Of a stretch of DNA of 64,000 nucleotides, positions 11,376 to 22,921 are shown piece after piece (position 1 is the stretch's first letter; the number at the start of each line of letters is the position of its first letter). The position numbers were made by a program, and so were the translations under genes. The stretch comes from Bryum argenteum. Taxonomy: Eukaryota > Streptophyta > Bryopsida > Bryales > Bryaceae. The notes under the pieces are model-generated. The model did no database searches, was not told the DNA's origin, and saw nothing but the letters and a program-made list of their open reading frames with translations. The stretch is taken from positions 16,624,345 to 16,688,344 of the forward strand of contig CM073326.1 in NCBI GenBank assembly GCA_037043015.1. The letters run 5' to 3'.

Positions 11376-12655
11376 ATGGCTGAATCACCAAGGTGCCCGA
11401 GCGTGGTGTCTAAGATGGCCGGGTACTCGTACCTGGGATCTCGTCTGGCCCCCAGCCGTCCCATGTACTCTGCCCCCGCTGAGTACAGCACTCCCTTCGC
11501 CGCTGCCGCCAAGCTCGGTGCGCTCCCCAGGCAGAGCGCGTTCGGAGCCCTGTGCCCGATCGACTTGACGGGCGGAAGGAACATGTCGTCGCAGGTGTTC
11601 GTTCCCGCCGCCAGCGAGAAGACGTTCGCATCGTTCATGACTGACTTTCTGATGGGAGGTGTGTCCGCTGCGGTGTCGAAGACGGCAGCCGCTCCCATCG
11701 AGCGTGTGAAGCTGTTGATCCAGAACCAGGACGAGATGTTGAAGTCTGGGCGTCTGTCGCACCCATACAAGGGCATCGGCGAGTGCTTCGGACGGACGAT
11801 CAAGGACGAGGGATTCATGTCATTGTGGAGAGGCAACATGGCGAACGTGATCAGATACTTCCCGACGCAGGCGCTGAACTTCGCGTTCAAGGATTACTTC
11901 AAGGCGTTGTTCGGGTACAAGAAGGACAAGGATGGGTACTGGAAGTGGTTCGCGGGCAACTTGGCCTCTGGAGGTGCGGCCGGAGCATCGTCTCTGCTGT
12001 TCGTGTACAGTTTGGACTACGCTCGAACCCGGTTGGCTAACGACGCAAAGTCGTCGAAGAAGGGAGGAGGCGACAGGCAATTCAACGGACTGGCGGACGT
12101 GTACAGGAAGACTCTGGCGACAGACGGTATCGCAGGGCTGTACAGAGGGTTCGCGATCTCGTGCGCGGGAATCATCGTGTACAGGGGTCTGTACTTCGGT
12201 ATCTACGACTCGCTGAAGCCAGTGGTGCTGGTGGGCAACCTTGAGGTACGTGTCCGCAATCGAATGCTGTCTCGTGCACGCATTGAAGTGTGCCGGTGTT
12301 GAATGGTTGGTGTGAATGTGGATGATTAACGTGGTGGGTGTTTGTTGGGGGATGGCAGGGCAACTTTTTGGCGAGTTTCATGTTGGGATGGGGAATCACG
12401 ATCGGAGCAGGATTGGCGTCGTACCCCATCGACACAGTTCGGCGTAGGATGATGATGACGTCGGGAGAGGCAGTGAAGTACAACGGGTCGATGGATGCGT
12501 TCAGGCAGATCGTGGCGAAGGAGGGAACGAAGTCGCTGTTCAAGGGTGCTGGTGCCAACATCTTGCGTGCGGTGGCAGGAGCGGGAGTGTTGTCCGGATA
12601 CGATCAGTTGCAGATCTTGTTGTTGGGCAAGGCCTACTCGGGCGGCAGCGGTTAA
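11376..12655 (+). CDS. Mitochondrial ADP/ATP carrier, copy 2
   Basis: Exon 1 is 11376-12245 and exon 2 is 12359-12655, with a 113-bp intron (GTACGT donor, GGCAG acceptor). The product is 388 aa and has every family hallmark listed for copy 1, including the RRRMMM signature and all three carrier repeats. The intron sits at the same codon (after GNLE) and is nearly identical to that of copy 1. Similarity continues into the 3'UTR and, more weakly, into the spliced 5' leader, so the whole transcription unit was duplicated in inverted orientation. Both copies are intact. Near-identity of coding and intronic sequence beside diverged leaders suggests a recent duplication or continuing gene conversion. 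Confidence 0.97.
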
Positions 12656-14989
12656 GTCTGGAGGGGTCGATAATGATGAAGGGCGGTAATAATTCAACAC
12701 CAGTTGGGTGTTTGGATTTAGATTCTCGAAGATCCGTCTTCGGTTTTGCCATTTAGGTCTCTGTCGGATGGAGAAGTGGACTATGTCTAGTCTCTATTCG
12801 CACTGTGGTCGATGTCCTTTTCTTCGAACCAGGGAGACGCAATAGCTCTCTAATTTTTTCAACACGAATACTATCGTTTCTCTTGTTTTTGCAGCAATAG
12901 CCTTTCAGGTGGTCGATATGGTGATCATGCTTATGGCATTTTTTTCTGTAAACAAACGTGATTATGATGTGATTTTTTTTAACACACTGGATACAATCAT
13001 GCTGAATTGTTTGGTTTCCATTTTTGTTGTGCCGATGACATCTTTTTTTCTTTTATCTGAAGATAATTCATACAGACCCTGTCTGAGAAATTCCTTCATA
13101 ACAAATGAAAGCAAGTGACAAATACACGATGTCATAGAACTCATGGCTTTCACAAGTACTTGATTCTTTAACCCCTAGAACATCAAGCAACCATAAACTG
13201 CGATATCGTGACCACTTTGTACAAGTTGAGGTTCGATTAAATATTTCTAACCTTTTGGTATTTCCAATTGTAAGATTTTCAAAATTGATGTTCATGATGA
13301 ATTCAAATCCCTCATATTAAATTTCAATTGTTGAATTTTTACCATTGTGAGATCATAACGTTCGAAGTTAATGCGCAAGTATTTTTGCAACATTCTGAAG
13401 CTTGTTGTTGTAAACTTTGGAGACTGTAGAATTGGTAAACTTTTTGACTTGCGGAACTTTGAAACTCAAGTAGCGATATGGCTATCAACTTCTTTTCAAA
13501 TTCTTAACTTTTATCGTAATTTTTTATTTTTTATATCAATTTTTTAAAAAATTTCTTAGAAAAATGACTAAATTAAAACCTACTCGAACTAGCACGTTTT
13601 GGGCTTGGAAACTAAATTTCGCATTAAAAATTTCTTAATTTGAGTTTTGACTTTGTAGATTCTTGCACACACACCTTGTAGTATAGGGACCTATAAAAAT
13701 ATTAGGCAAGGTTATCAATTTAAACATCTTCATCTGAGTTGCCCGAAATTACAAAAACCACTTTTGACATCTTTGGTCCTTTACGGGTAAATCCACCATT
13801 CAATCAAATCTAAAAGTCTTAAAGTATCTTAGAAATCCAAGAGTAGGCTTCGCGATAGTTTCATTGAAAGCACACTGTTACATTGCCCCACCAAGCCCGA
13901 CATCATGGTGACCCCTCACATCAAGTCCAATGTCATCAAGAAGGGCGTCAAAAGTTCAAACATTTGTAAGGGGGAGTACTCTAAATTTTAGGTTGCCTAA
14001 TATGTAGGGAAGAAAACAATGTAAGCAATTTTAGTGTATGGAGAAAGTAATTTGAAGGATAGTCAAATTGAATTCATCATTTCAGAACTCTTCTACAATT
14101 TGCTGAGTTTTGGAAGGCGGTCTTGGAGGTGTTTTTGAAATGGTGCCCTACTTCTGCACCCTTTAATATTTGCCATGAGTACATGCTAGTGTTGAGTGAA
14201 GAAGTTATTGTGTACGTGTGGGTGAAGAAGCACAGGGCTTTATTATTGGTATCGCTCCAATTTGAGTACTCTCTCAAGAAGACAAATAGATCCAACTTTG
14301 TACACGTTTTGGTATTTCACTACATATATTTTGTTGAGGGTGATACATCTTACCAAGAAAGAAAGGAAAGAAAAAAGAAAGAACAAAGGCCTTAGAAGGC
14401 CAACCTAAACAGAGCGCCGATTTCACTCCTAATTCTATACACTATAACCAAAGGTTATAGTGTAGAATATAGGGGTTACTTCAATCCTGTCGAGGAGAAG
14501 GCCCTACATGTTAATGTGAATTCCAATTAGAAGCTTCCATGTATACAAGAAGCTAGTTTTCCACTAACCAATTTGTCCTCCAGAACTTTGGCCTCCTAGA
14601 AAAACACAATTCCGCTGCTTGGATCTGAGAGATTCAACATGTTCACAAGAATCTCCACTCCAAACGCGCACGATATCTTCCTTGCTACAAAGAAATCTAG
14701 TACGGTACCTGCAAAATGAAAGTGAATCACATATAAAAATAATAGTCTCTATGTTTTATATGGTTAGAATCAATAACAATACACCATGAGATTTTCACAT
14801 GAATCCTGATACAACTACACAATAACCCATTTTAAAATCTCCAACCAAACTTGTCGTTCCAAAACAACTAGCCTTGATTTAAACAAGTAAAATGTGACAT
14901 TGAGATTTGAGTATGTCAACTAACAAGAAGACCAAATGAAAAACGCTCTTCAACTAAATGAGGATAGAACTTACTGAATGAAAATCGCT
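12656..14989. other. Gene-free stretch with a possible piggyBac-family remnant
   Basis: The first 110 bp are the 3'UTR of carrier copy 2. At 13168 a TTAA-CCCCTAGAACATC motif looks like a piggyBac-type end. Downstream sequence to about 13370 matches, in reverse, the right subterminal part of the elements at 19472-20994 and 22477-28179 (for example GATCATAACGTTCGAAGTTAA). No far end was found. A 12-bp perfect inverted repeat with a 3-nt loop lies at 14439-14465 (TACACTATAACC, AAA, GGTTATAGTGTA). No gene is supported. Confidence 0.5.
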
Positions 14990-17900
14990 TCACAAAGTTG
15001 AGGGCGTCTGGTCATGGGATTGCACCTCAATCAATTGGCTCAATCTTGTACAAATTTCTCGAAACTCTGGACGTGATTTTGGATTTGAGTGCCAACAATC
15101 TTCAATCAAGGCAATCAACTCCTTTGGAAAATCACGTGAAGACAAGGTAGGTCTAAGACCTGCTCGAAGTTCTACACCATGAACAATTCTTGGCTCGTTG
15201 GTAAATGAGAATGGAATTTGCTTAGTAAGTAGTTCAGAGCAAATTATTGCAAACCCATAAATGTCAAGAGGTTTTGGCAAGATTTCACAAGCCATGCCAA
15301 AAACCTTGGTTAGAAAACCTCCCCTTGGAGGGAATAGTTCAGGTGCCCTCCATGAACGTGTTCCAACGTTCTCCTTGGGACGAAGAAAGAATCCTTGTGG
15401 GTGCCTTGGATCAAAACTTCTTGCACTTCCAAAGTCCGCTATCTTGGCAATGATGCGAAATTTGGAGCTGTGAGGTTCTCCTTGCCACTTCAAGAAAATG
15501 TTCAAAGACTTCAAGTCTTGATGAGCAATGCCTTCTTCGTGTAGGTATGACATACCTTTTGCAATTTGTAACATAACATCCAGAGCAAGCTCCAAAGATA
15601 GTTCATAGTCACTAGTTTTTTCTCGTATTTTCTTTATATAAGAGTAGAGATCTTCATCCATAAGTTCCATAATGATGAAGGATTTTCTAAAACAACAAAA
15701 GAACTTTATGATGTTTGGATGATCAAGGTTGGCTACAATAAGTGACTCTCGTCTAAAATCCATCCTTGCATGTGAAAAGAAAACCTTCATTGCACATTCA
15801 AGGTTAAGGAACTTTATCCTTTAGACTTCTCCTGAAGAACCACTTGAGATGAATATGGCTTCTTTCAAGAGCATTTCATATAGAGTGTGATCTATAAGAC
15901 ATGATTCATCTAGAGTTGATTTGTTCATAACAAATGTGTTCAATCCATGATCTAATCCCAATCATGTTGCTATTTTAATGTGCTTCCATGAAAGTAAAAA
16001 TATAAAAAAAACTAAAGTTGTACTTCCAAAAGTTATAAAGACGACTTTCATTGTGTATTTGAGATCATTGTTGGATGATTTATCTACACACCCTAGAGCA
16101 GAGGGAGAAAAACTGTTATTTGATACATTAAGTTCACTAAGATTAAGTATTCTTTTAAATCCATGATTTAAGAGGGCATAATAAACTAATCTGGAACTCT
16201 GCATCATTCAATACACCATAAAAAAATGTCAGATTTTAGAAGTATGTATATGTATGATATCAAAGAATTATTGAGAAACTTGAGATCTTTACTTTTTAAG
16301 AAGTTTATATCGTATTGACTTATTTTGAGTTGGTAATAAGAAAAAATGTCTAATGGTTATCGATCATTTAAATTTAGAGCATAAGTAATGTTTTGGAGGT
16401 TTTTTGATTCCATATTTTTTTTTTGCTAGAACATTATATTTTGCTAAAAGTGGACAATTGAAATTTTCTGAGAAAACTTAGACTACGCAATGTGTTCTTG
16501 TGTTTTACAACATTGATGGTTGTATGTGATACTTTTGAAAATATAGGTATTTGATCAGATATGAAATCAAGACTCAATAACATTTCAACATATAACTCAA
16601 TGACATGAACTTTTGCAAACATTACCTCTAGAAAGTAAGCCTCAAACTCTCGAAGCTCTTCATCCTCTTCAATTTTCTCTTGGAAGCTAGTGGTGTTTAA
16701 AGCTTCCTCCAAGATGTCTTGTTTCAAAGTTGCACCCATGTACCTATCAAACAATGGACTATAGTAATCAATTCTTTGCTCATGGTTGTAATACAAATAA
16801 ATATACTCAAATCTCAATGTTTAGATGTTCCTTATTCATTACACCAAAGAACATTGGAAAAACTTGTTCAATGTTATAAACATGTCGCTGATCATGTTGT
16901 AATAGTAGTAAATATGGTCTAAATATGCCAAACCTACTGAAGCTTTAAAACCTAGATTTTCCAAAGTTGACTCAAATTATTCAATCCAATTTAAATATAA
17001 CCAATCTGCAAAAAAGAAACAAAGATTTACCAACACTGTTTATCACGATCAAAAATGTGGCGAACATCTTTCTCTACCGTCTGCACAATAGTAATAAAAC
17101 AAGAATTAACATCGAGAAAAGAAGATATTTCACATTACTAAGCTTATCAACTAAGGCTTTTGCAAAAAAATCTCATACACTTGTAAAAAAGTCACCAACT
17201 TACTTTGCAAACATTCAATATTTATTAGAATAAAGAAATAGTGATCAAACAATGAACTTTAAGTGCAATACTATCACATAAATAACTCACATTATCTATA
17301 AATTTTACATCGCGTTTATAGACACAGATATTGCATGATAGCCACAATGAAGAAGAATGAGGGTCCTATCTAGACCAATCCATATAAAGAGCCACATTTA
17401 TTCCTATCTTTACTTGCCAAGGTGATGTATTTGATCAAAATTACCGAAAGAACACCTAATATTGTTCCCTACGAAAATATCCCCTTCATAAGCAAATAAC
17501 CCAATAATTATGAAGTACTTTCAACCACAAGATACCAAGAGCATATGGCCTCCCCTTACATCCTTCCGATGAGCATATTGTTCCCTTAAATATAAAGAAA
17601 CATTTGTACCCACAAGTGACATGGACAAGGATCTCTCCCCTTTTACAAAATATCCCAAATTGTTGTTTAACACGTTCACTGAATTCAGTCACTTAGTTGC
17701 ATCATCCTACCAACCACACTCATGTAGAAACCTACTCAATGCACCAAACTTGGCCAATTAGTAACCAAAGTCTTAAAAAACACTATTACTTACCACATCG
17801 ATGCCTACTACTCCCAATCCATCATGCAATGGACCCCGAACGGGCTTGGCAATAGTGAAAGTGCTATGATTTAGCGGCGTCGGAAGTGAACTGCAAAATT

Positions 17901-18777
17901 CAGCCTTAAAAAGTTGCTTAGTACAACTAATATACATTCAAATTATCATAAATAAAATACCATTGTCTTTAAAAGTCAAGTGAAAGACCGTGTGAACTTT
18001 GATGTTTATGGAATATGATTGCATAATTGAGCATTTCAGAGGTAAAGACAAAGCTGTGTACACTTACATGCAAGATTGCCTGTAGTCAAGATTCAAACTT
18101 TTGGTGATATTGTCATTGATTTTCCTACTTCCAGTCCAAAGATTCTCATTGCCAGTAGCAACCATGTTCAATGGTTCAGTAGGACCTGCACAATCAAAAG
18201 ATTCACGTAGAAACTCAGATGAACAACCACAATTTTGGTACATGAATAACAACTACAAGACTATTAGAAAAGCATGAATCAAATTGTAAAGAAGAACAGC
18301 TCATACTTGAAACAAAGAAAAGAACATCATGCAGAGATTTCCAGTATTGCAAGATGAAGTTGAATACTCCACCACTGATAATGCGTTTCGGTCTCACTAT
18401 GAGGAATCATCTCTCATCTCACAACCTAAAGTACTTGACAACCAGAAACAAGGCTGATTGATTACCAGTCTTATTCTGAACCTTTTCGTGCAAGTTAAGG
18501 ATATTGATGATGGGTTGTCTTCATGTTTTGAACAATACCATCACATGACAAGCTAAAGATATGATTTGAGTAAGGGCATACTGGAATCGTTGGCGATGGC
18601 GAAGATCATCCTGGGCTGCAATAAAGATGCTTCACTGTCCGCACATCGAAACACGTCGATATAATTCGCAGGCCGGAGCGGAACCCGGAGAAGCACAAAC
18701 ATGAAACATCCCAGGTACAAGAGCTCCAGATCCGCCACCACCGCCAATGCAGAGGATCGCGCTTTCGGAGACCCCAT
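14990..18777 (-). pseudogene. Decayed receptor-like kinase: signal peptide, Cache-like segment, TM, kinase
   Basis: Three 5' exons join cleanly in phase: 18777-18582, 18185-18068 and 17890-17794. They encode a hydrophobic signal-peptide-like start (LLYLGCFMFVLLRVPLRPA) and end in FTIAKPVRGPLHDGLGVVGIDV, which resembles the strand-turn-strand core of Cache ligand-binding domains. Middle exons are uncertain (candidates near 17700, 17080 and 16600). A segment at 16207-15965 ends in a transmembrane helix (VVFITFGSTTLVFFIFLLSW). The kinase follows: glycine loop SSGSSGEV, AMK lysine, HQDLKSLN catalytic loop (Gln for the usual Arg), DFGSAR and APE. Breaks are a TGA after the TM helix (15964-15962), a TAA inside the glycine loop where Tyr is usual (15823-15821), and a probable TGA at 17691-17689. 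The kinase core from 15790 to 14990 is open. The Cache assignment is tentative; an LRR-type or other ectodomain is possible. Confidence 0.6.
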
Positions 18778-18899
18778 CTGCACAATACTCTCAGTATTTA
18801 GGGCTTGGCCACACAAAGAACTCTGAACACTAGTCATCAAGCATAAATGGCGGACACTCAAAAACCTATAGAGGTTGAAAACAGACGAGCTGACGCATC

Positions 18900-19471
18900 T
18901 AGGTCGGTACGCTCATGTCATAAGTGATAGAGTTCTGTCGGTACGAGTTGAATAACAAAGCAAGCAGCGGTTTACCGTCTAAGTTTCATGAATCTCCAAA
19001 AGTAAGATCTGAACAGTTATGACAACAGATTCCTGATATAACTTAATGGAGAGGCGTTTTACTGATTCAGTGAAATGGCAGATGATGACGAAGCTGTTCA
19101 GGTACGTCTAACAGTGAAACATTTTACATCGAACAAGCTAAAGCACGTCGGTATTCTATGGTCTAAACATGTGTCGGTAGGAATTGCATCGTTCAGAACA
19201 GAAGCAAGCAGGCGCCGCGATTTGGTTTGTTTAGATGATGCACAAAGAGATCGACATTGTTAGCTTCAGTTCAAGCAAGCTGAAGTGTGTCGGTAAGCTA
19301 TCTCTGGAAGAAATAAAACAGTGTCGGTAGGGATTGCATCGCTCTAAACAGAAGCAGGTGGAGATTGTGATTTAGATTCGACTGATACTTACTGGAAATC
19401 GCAGGCGAAGTTGAAGGATCCACCGCAGAGAAGCAAGCTGGGGTTTGATGCAATGCCACCAGATACTTTAA
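18900..19471. repeat. GTGTCGGTA-type tandem repeats upstream of the kinase pseudogene
   Basis: Blocks at about 19130-19215 and 19268-19355 share the order GTCGGTA, then about 30 bp, then GTGTCGGTAGG-ATTGCATCG, then AACAGAAGCA. Further isolated TCGGTA motifs occur at 18903 and 18938. The unit is about 130 bp. The region covers the presumed promoter of the kinase pseudogene. No gene is supported. Confidence 0.55.
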
Positions 19472-20994
19472 CCCCTGAAGTCGACTGAGAGCATGCCCAG
19501 CCCGCACCAGCCCGCACTGTGGGCCGGAGAGTGGGGATCACCGTATTACGAGCGTTTTTCGGCAGCCAGCGAGGGGATGGGTAAAGAGCCTCTAATTTTT
19601 GAATTTTTTGATGTATAGGCTTTAAATTCCAAGGAGATGGCTTCCGAGGGTAATTTGGGGTCGCAGACCTTAAATTTGAATTCAGAATTATCAAAAACGG
19701 CCGGGGGTCTAAATGGAAAATTCCAGGGATTCTGAAGAAAAAATCCCATTGGCTGATGGGGCTCCTAAAAACGCTTGTAGCACTGAAATACGGGGTCCGG
19801 AGAGTGGAGCCATATATATTTATATATATTTAGTGTGTGAGGAGCCCCAGCCCACACACTACCCATATAACCCGGTCAAGAGGGTTGACGTCTCCTAAAT
19901 TCTAGTACACCATAACTGTAAGTTATCATGTGCCTTCATTCACATTTTAACTTCCCTATCAACCAATGGAAGGGTGACACATGTATGGCAAAGATTTTAT
20001 TGGTACAAATAATTTTTATTATAATATGCTTGTCAATGGTGAGATGCCTTTTTCTTTGGCCCGTGTCTTGGCCTGGGGTGGGGCTGCTACGCCGAGCTGA
20101 GCGGCGCCTATAAGGTTTTCCTGTAGCCGAGGAGCTCGGCCTCGCACACAGGCCTGGGCATGCTCTGAGGCCATATTTTGGTCGATTAGGGTTTGGTCAC
20201 CCTCTGGGTTTATATATTTGGTTCGCATGAACTTGAAACCCCTTGCAAATTGGAAAGTTTCTACATACCTTTCTGAAAAGTCCTTTTGAGCTTCAAATTC
20301 CTCATGCTTTAGGAGATACTCGCGGTCAAAGTTTGAAAACACTATTCAAAATCTGCCCAAAACTACCCAAACTGCCGTATACGCTTGTTTATTCTCAAAA
20401 CTTGCCCAAAATCATTTGAATCTTAGACACTTCAAAAATTCACTAAAAATTTGAGATTTCACTTTTCTTTAAGTTTGCTTTTGTATATGTAAATAAGATT
20501 TTAAGGCATGACTTCACCGTTTGGATTTTCAATCTAGTTATTCTTCACATTTCATTTTTATTGTCGAAGATTGGCCTTTGTATTTGGATTTCAACATACC
20601 TCCATGTGAATAATCAAGCATACTTTCAGGTATTATAGGTTGCACGAGGGTAAAATTGTATGGTTCCTAACTTACCTAGGAACAAGAATTTGAAGAGCCA
20701 CACATCAAATCATCTACCAAAAAAGGTTCTTTTGGCCCTCAAAAAACAAGTTACCCTTTCTACAACGAGGGATAAAAACTTTTTTCTCCAACTTTGAATA
20801 TTACGATCTTACAATTGGTAAAGAATTTGAATATGAGATTTGATAAACATATACACATACAAGTTAGGTACTAGATCCTAGGGTTTCATACTTGAAAGTA
20901 CTTCAAAATTTGATAATTTTCACCTTGCATTAGCGGACGATAGTTTCTGGCAGTTTTGAGACTTTTTGGTAACTTTGGGGCTAGACTTTAGGGG
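19472..20994. mobile_element. Non-autonomous piggyBac-like element, 1.5 kb
   Basis: TTAA flanks both sides (19468-19471 and 20995-20998). The ends are CCCCTGAAGTC on the left and, read inward from the right, CCCCTAAAGTC: 10 of 11 identical and closely matching the CCCCTAAAGCTCC ends of the piggyBac element at 22477. Its right subterminal part (about 20780-20870) resembles 27960-28060 of that element. It has no transposase, so it is probably a deletion derivative or relative mobilised in trans. A GC-rich patch lies at 20045-20170. Confidence 0.75.
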
Positions 20995-21069
20995 TTAATG
21001 TCAAAGCTCGGAGGGGCAAATGCTCAAGACTTTTTAAGCATATTGTGAAGAAGAAGAACGCCAGACCCT

Positions 21070-21510
21070 ATAAGTTGGCATGAATATAGTATCTGACATA
21101 CTCTTGATAATATGCCCATATGCTGTTGCGCCTACTCTTGATGGTATGCCCACATGACATAATGATAGTGGTATAGGACAACTAACCCTTCTCAGGGTGG
21201 ACATTCTACCAATAGAAAAGTGGCTTGAGAGGAGCAGGAATTATGCATCCTTGTAGAGGCGCAGTGCTGAATATACAAGAGTGTACACAGTATACGGTGG
21301 TGTAAATTGCCTTGAGGCCCATTTAATGCATGTACCTCTAATGCAATACTCTGCCAATTGAGTTGAGACATGTATTGGATTGCCGGTTGATGTTTTTTCT
21401 ACCGTAAACAACTAAGATAGTATTCATAGTTGGTCCTGAGGTTCAAACTAGGGACTTTCCTGAGTCAACATAAATATGAGATATGGAACACGAGCCATCT
21501 CGCCTACTTA
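21070..21510 (-). mobile_element. Degenerate tRNA-SINE-like sequence
   Basis: On the minus strand a tRNA-like head is visible: an A-box-like GATGGCTCGTG (about 21500-21490) and a B-box-like AGTTTGAACCTC (about 21443). The segment AACTAACCCTTCTCAGGGTG resembles the corresponding part of the SINE copy near 45950. The copy is old, and I cannot see its ends or a target duplication. The rest of the gap from 20999 to 22476 shows nothing else. Confidence 0.35.
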
Positions 21511-22921
21511 ACTGCATGGACTATACTCCCACTATAGGGCAAGTATATCCCACTAACAATTTGGTGTATGGGTGGGATATACAAGTTGGCCTTGCTTTGT
21601 ACCAGTGCTATATAGAAAGAAACAAATAAGTAATATACTGTAAAGTGGTTGTTTGGGTGTATTCTGTTGTATAAAAGTAGAAGTTCGGTTTTGTTGGTCG
21701 TCACATTGTTGACATACCAGGTTGTTTGAGAAGACATGGAACTCGGTACGTGCTATTAACCCCTTAATGTTGGTAGACATATTATTTATAAATTGTTTTT
21801 TCCTTGCCCTCATATTATTGTTTAACATTCATCAATAATCATTGCAAGGATGCATTTTAAGTTCATTTATAAGGGAAACAACTTACATTGAAATAGGAGA
21901 CACATACAAAATTTTAAAATATGTAAACTACCTATGAGATAACCTTTTTGGATTTTGCAAGACGCATAGTTTTGTAGCTTAGAATACACTCAAGAACAAC
22001 TCAAACAAACATTTTGTTCACCCTTGCCTTTGGAAATTTTCTTCACCCTTGCCTTCGTAAAATTTTCTTCTGGTCAACTCCCTAGAATATTAGGTCATAA
22101 TTATGATCTTTCAAGATATGTATGCTTTCTTTGAAACAACATCTCAATTTACTAAGATTTTGGTTGAATGATTGATATCATACTATGGACTTCTTCTAAT
22201 ATGATTGATTTCAAGAAAGTAAACATTATAGTGCTCCGATGGGTTAATAAGGTACCATGAATTTTTGAAAGTACAAAGAGCCCCTAAGTGAGTGACAACT
22301 ATGGTACTTTTATAGACTTGACACATGTATACAGATATACATATTAAGGACCAATTATAATTATACGAAATAAGAGTTATTAGGATTTGTCTCTAGTACA
22401 TTGACGAAAGTTTGATAGGAAAACTAACCATGCATCAAAATTTAAATATTTTTATTTCTAGTACTTGATGAGTGAACCCCTAAAGCTCCAAGAAAGCCGA
22501 AATGGCTTTTTGCGTTTCTGGTCAGCCTAGATGAAGGGGTAAATTTAAGTATTTGGGGCTGTAATTTGAGGTGGACATGTGCTATACTACAAGGTATGTG
22601 TGGTAAAAATTACAAAGTCATAGGACCATTTTAGAATTTTATTTTACAAATTTTTGTTTTCAACCCCAAATGGGTCAGTGCGGGCTGGGTTTAGCACCAA
22701 TAATGTTGCAGCTTGAAAACGGGGCAGCGACCTCGGTCTGCCTCAGAAACTTTGGGGGGGCAGAGGGTCGAGAGGGGCTCTTGGGCCGCCGGTGCTTGCT
22801 AAATTCAGAATTCTGACAATAAGCCTGATTGTGCCTTGAAGATTAGGAGCCGCCACTAGTAAATGTGAGCAAGGAGGCGGCATCTACCATGTAAGAATTT
22901 GAATTTCAAACTTTGGATTTG

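Noticed and set aside
19389..19749. Overlapping minus-strand frames near the left end of the 1.5-kb piggyBac-like element
   Set aside because: They cross the element boundary and the TTAA site, have no recognisable motif and overlap each other in different phases.
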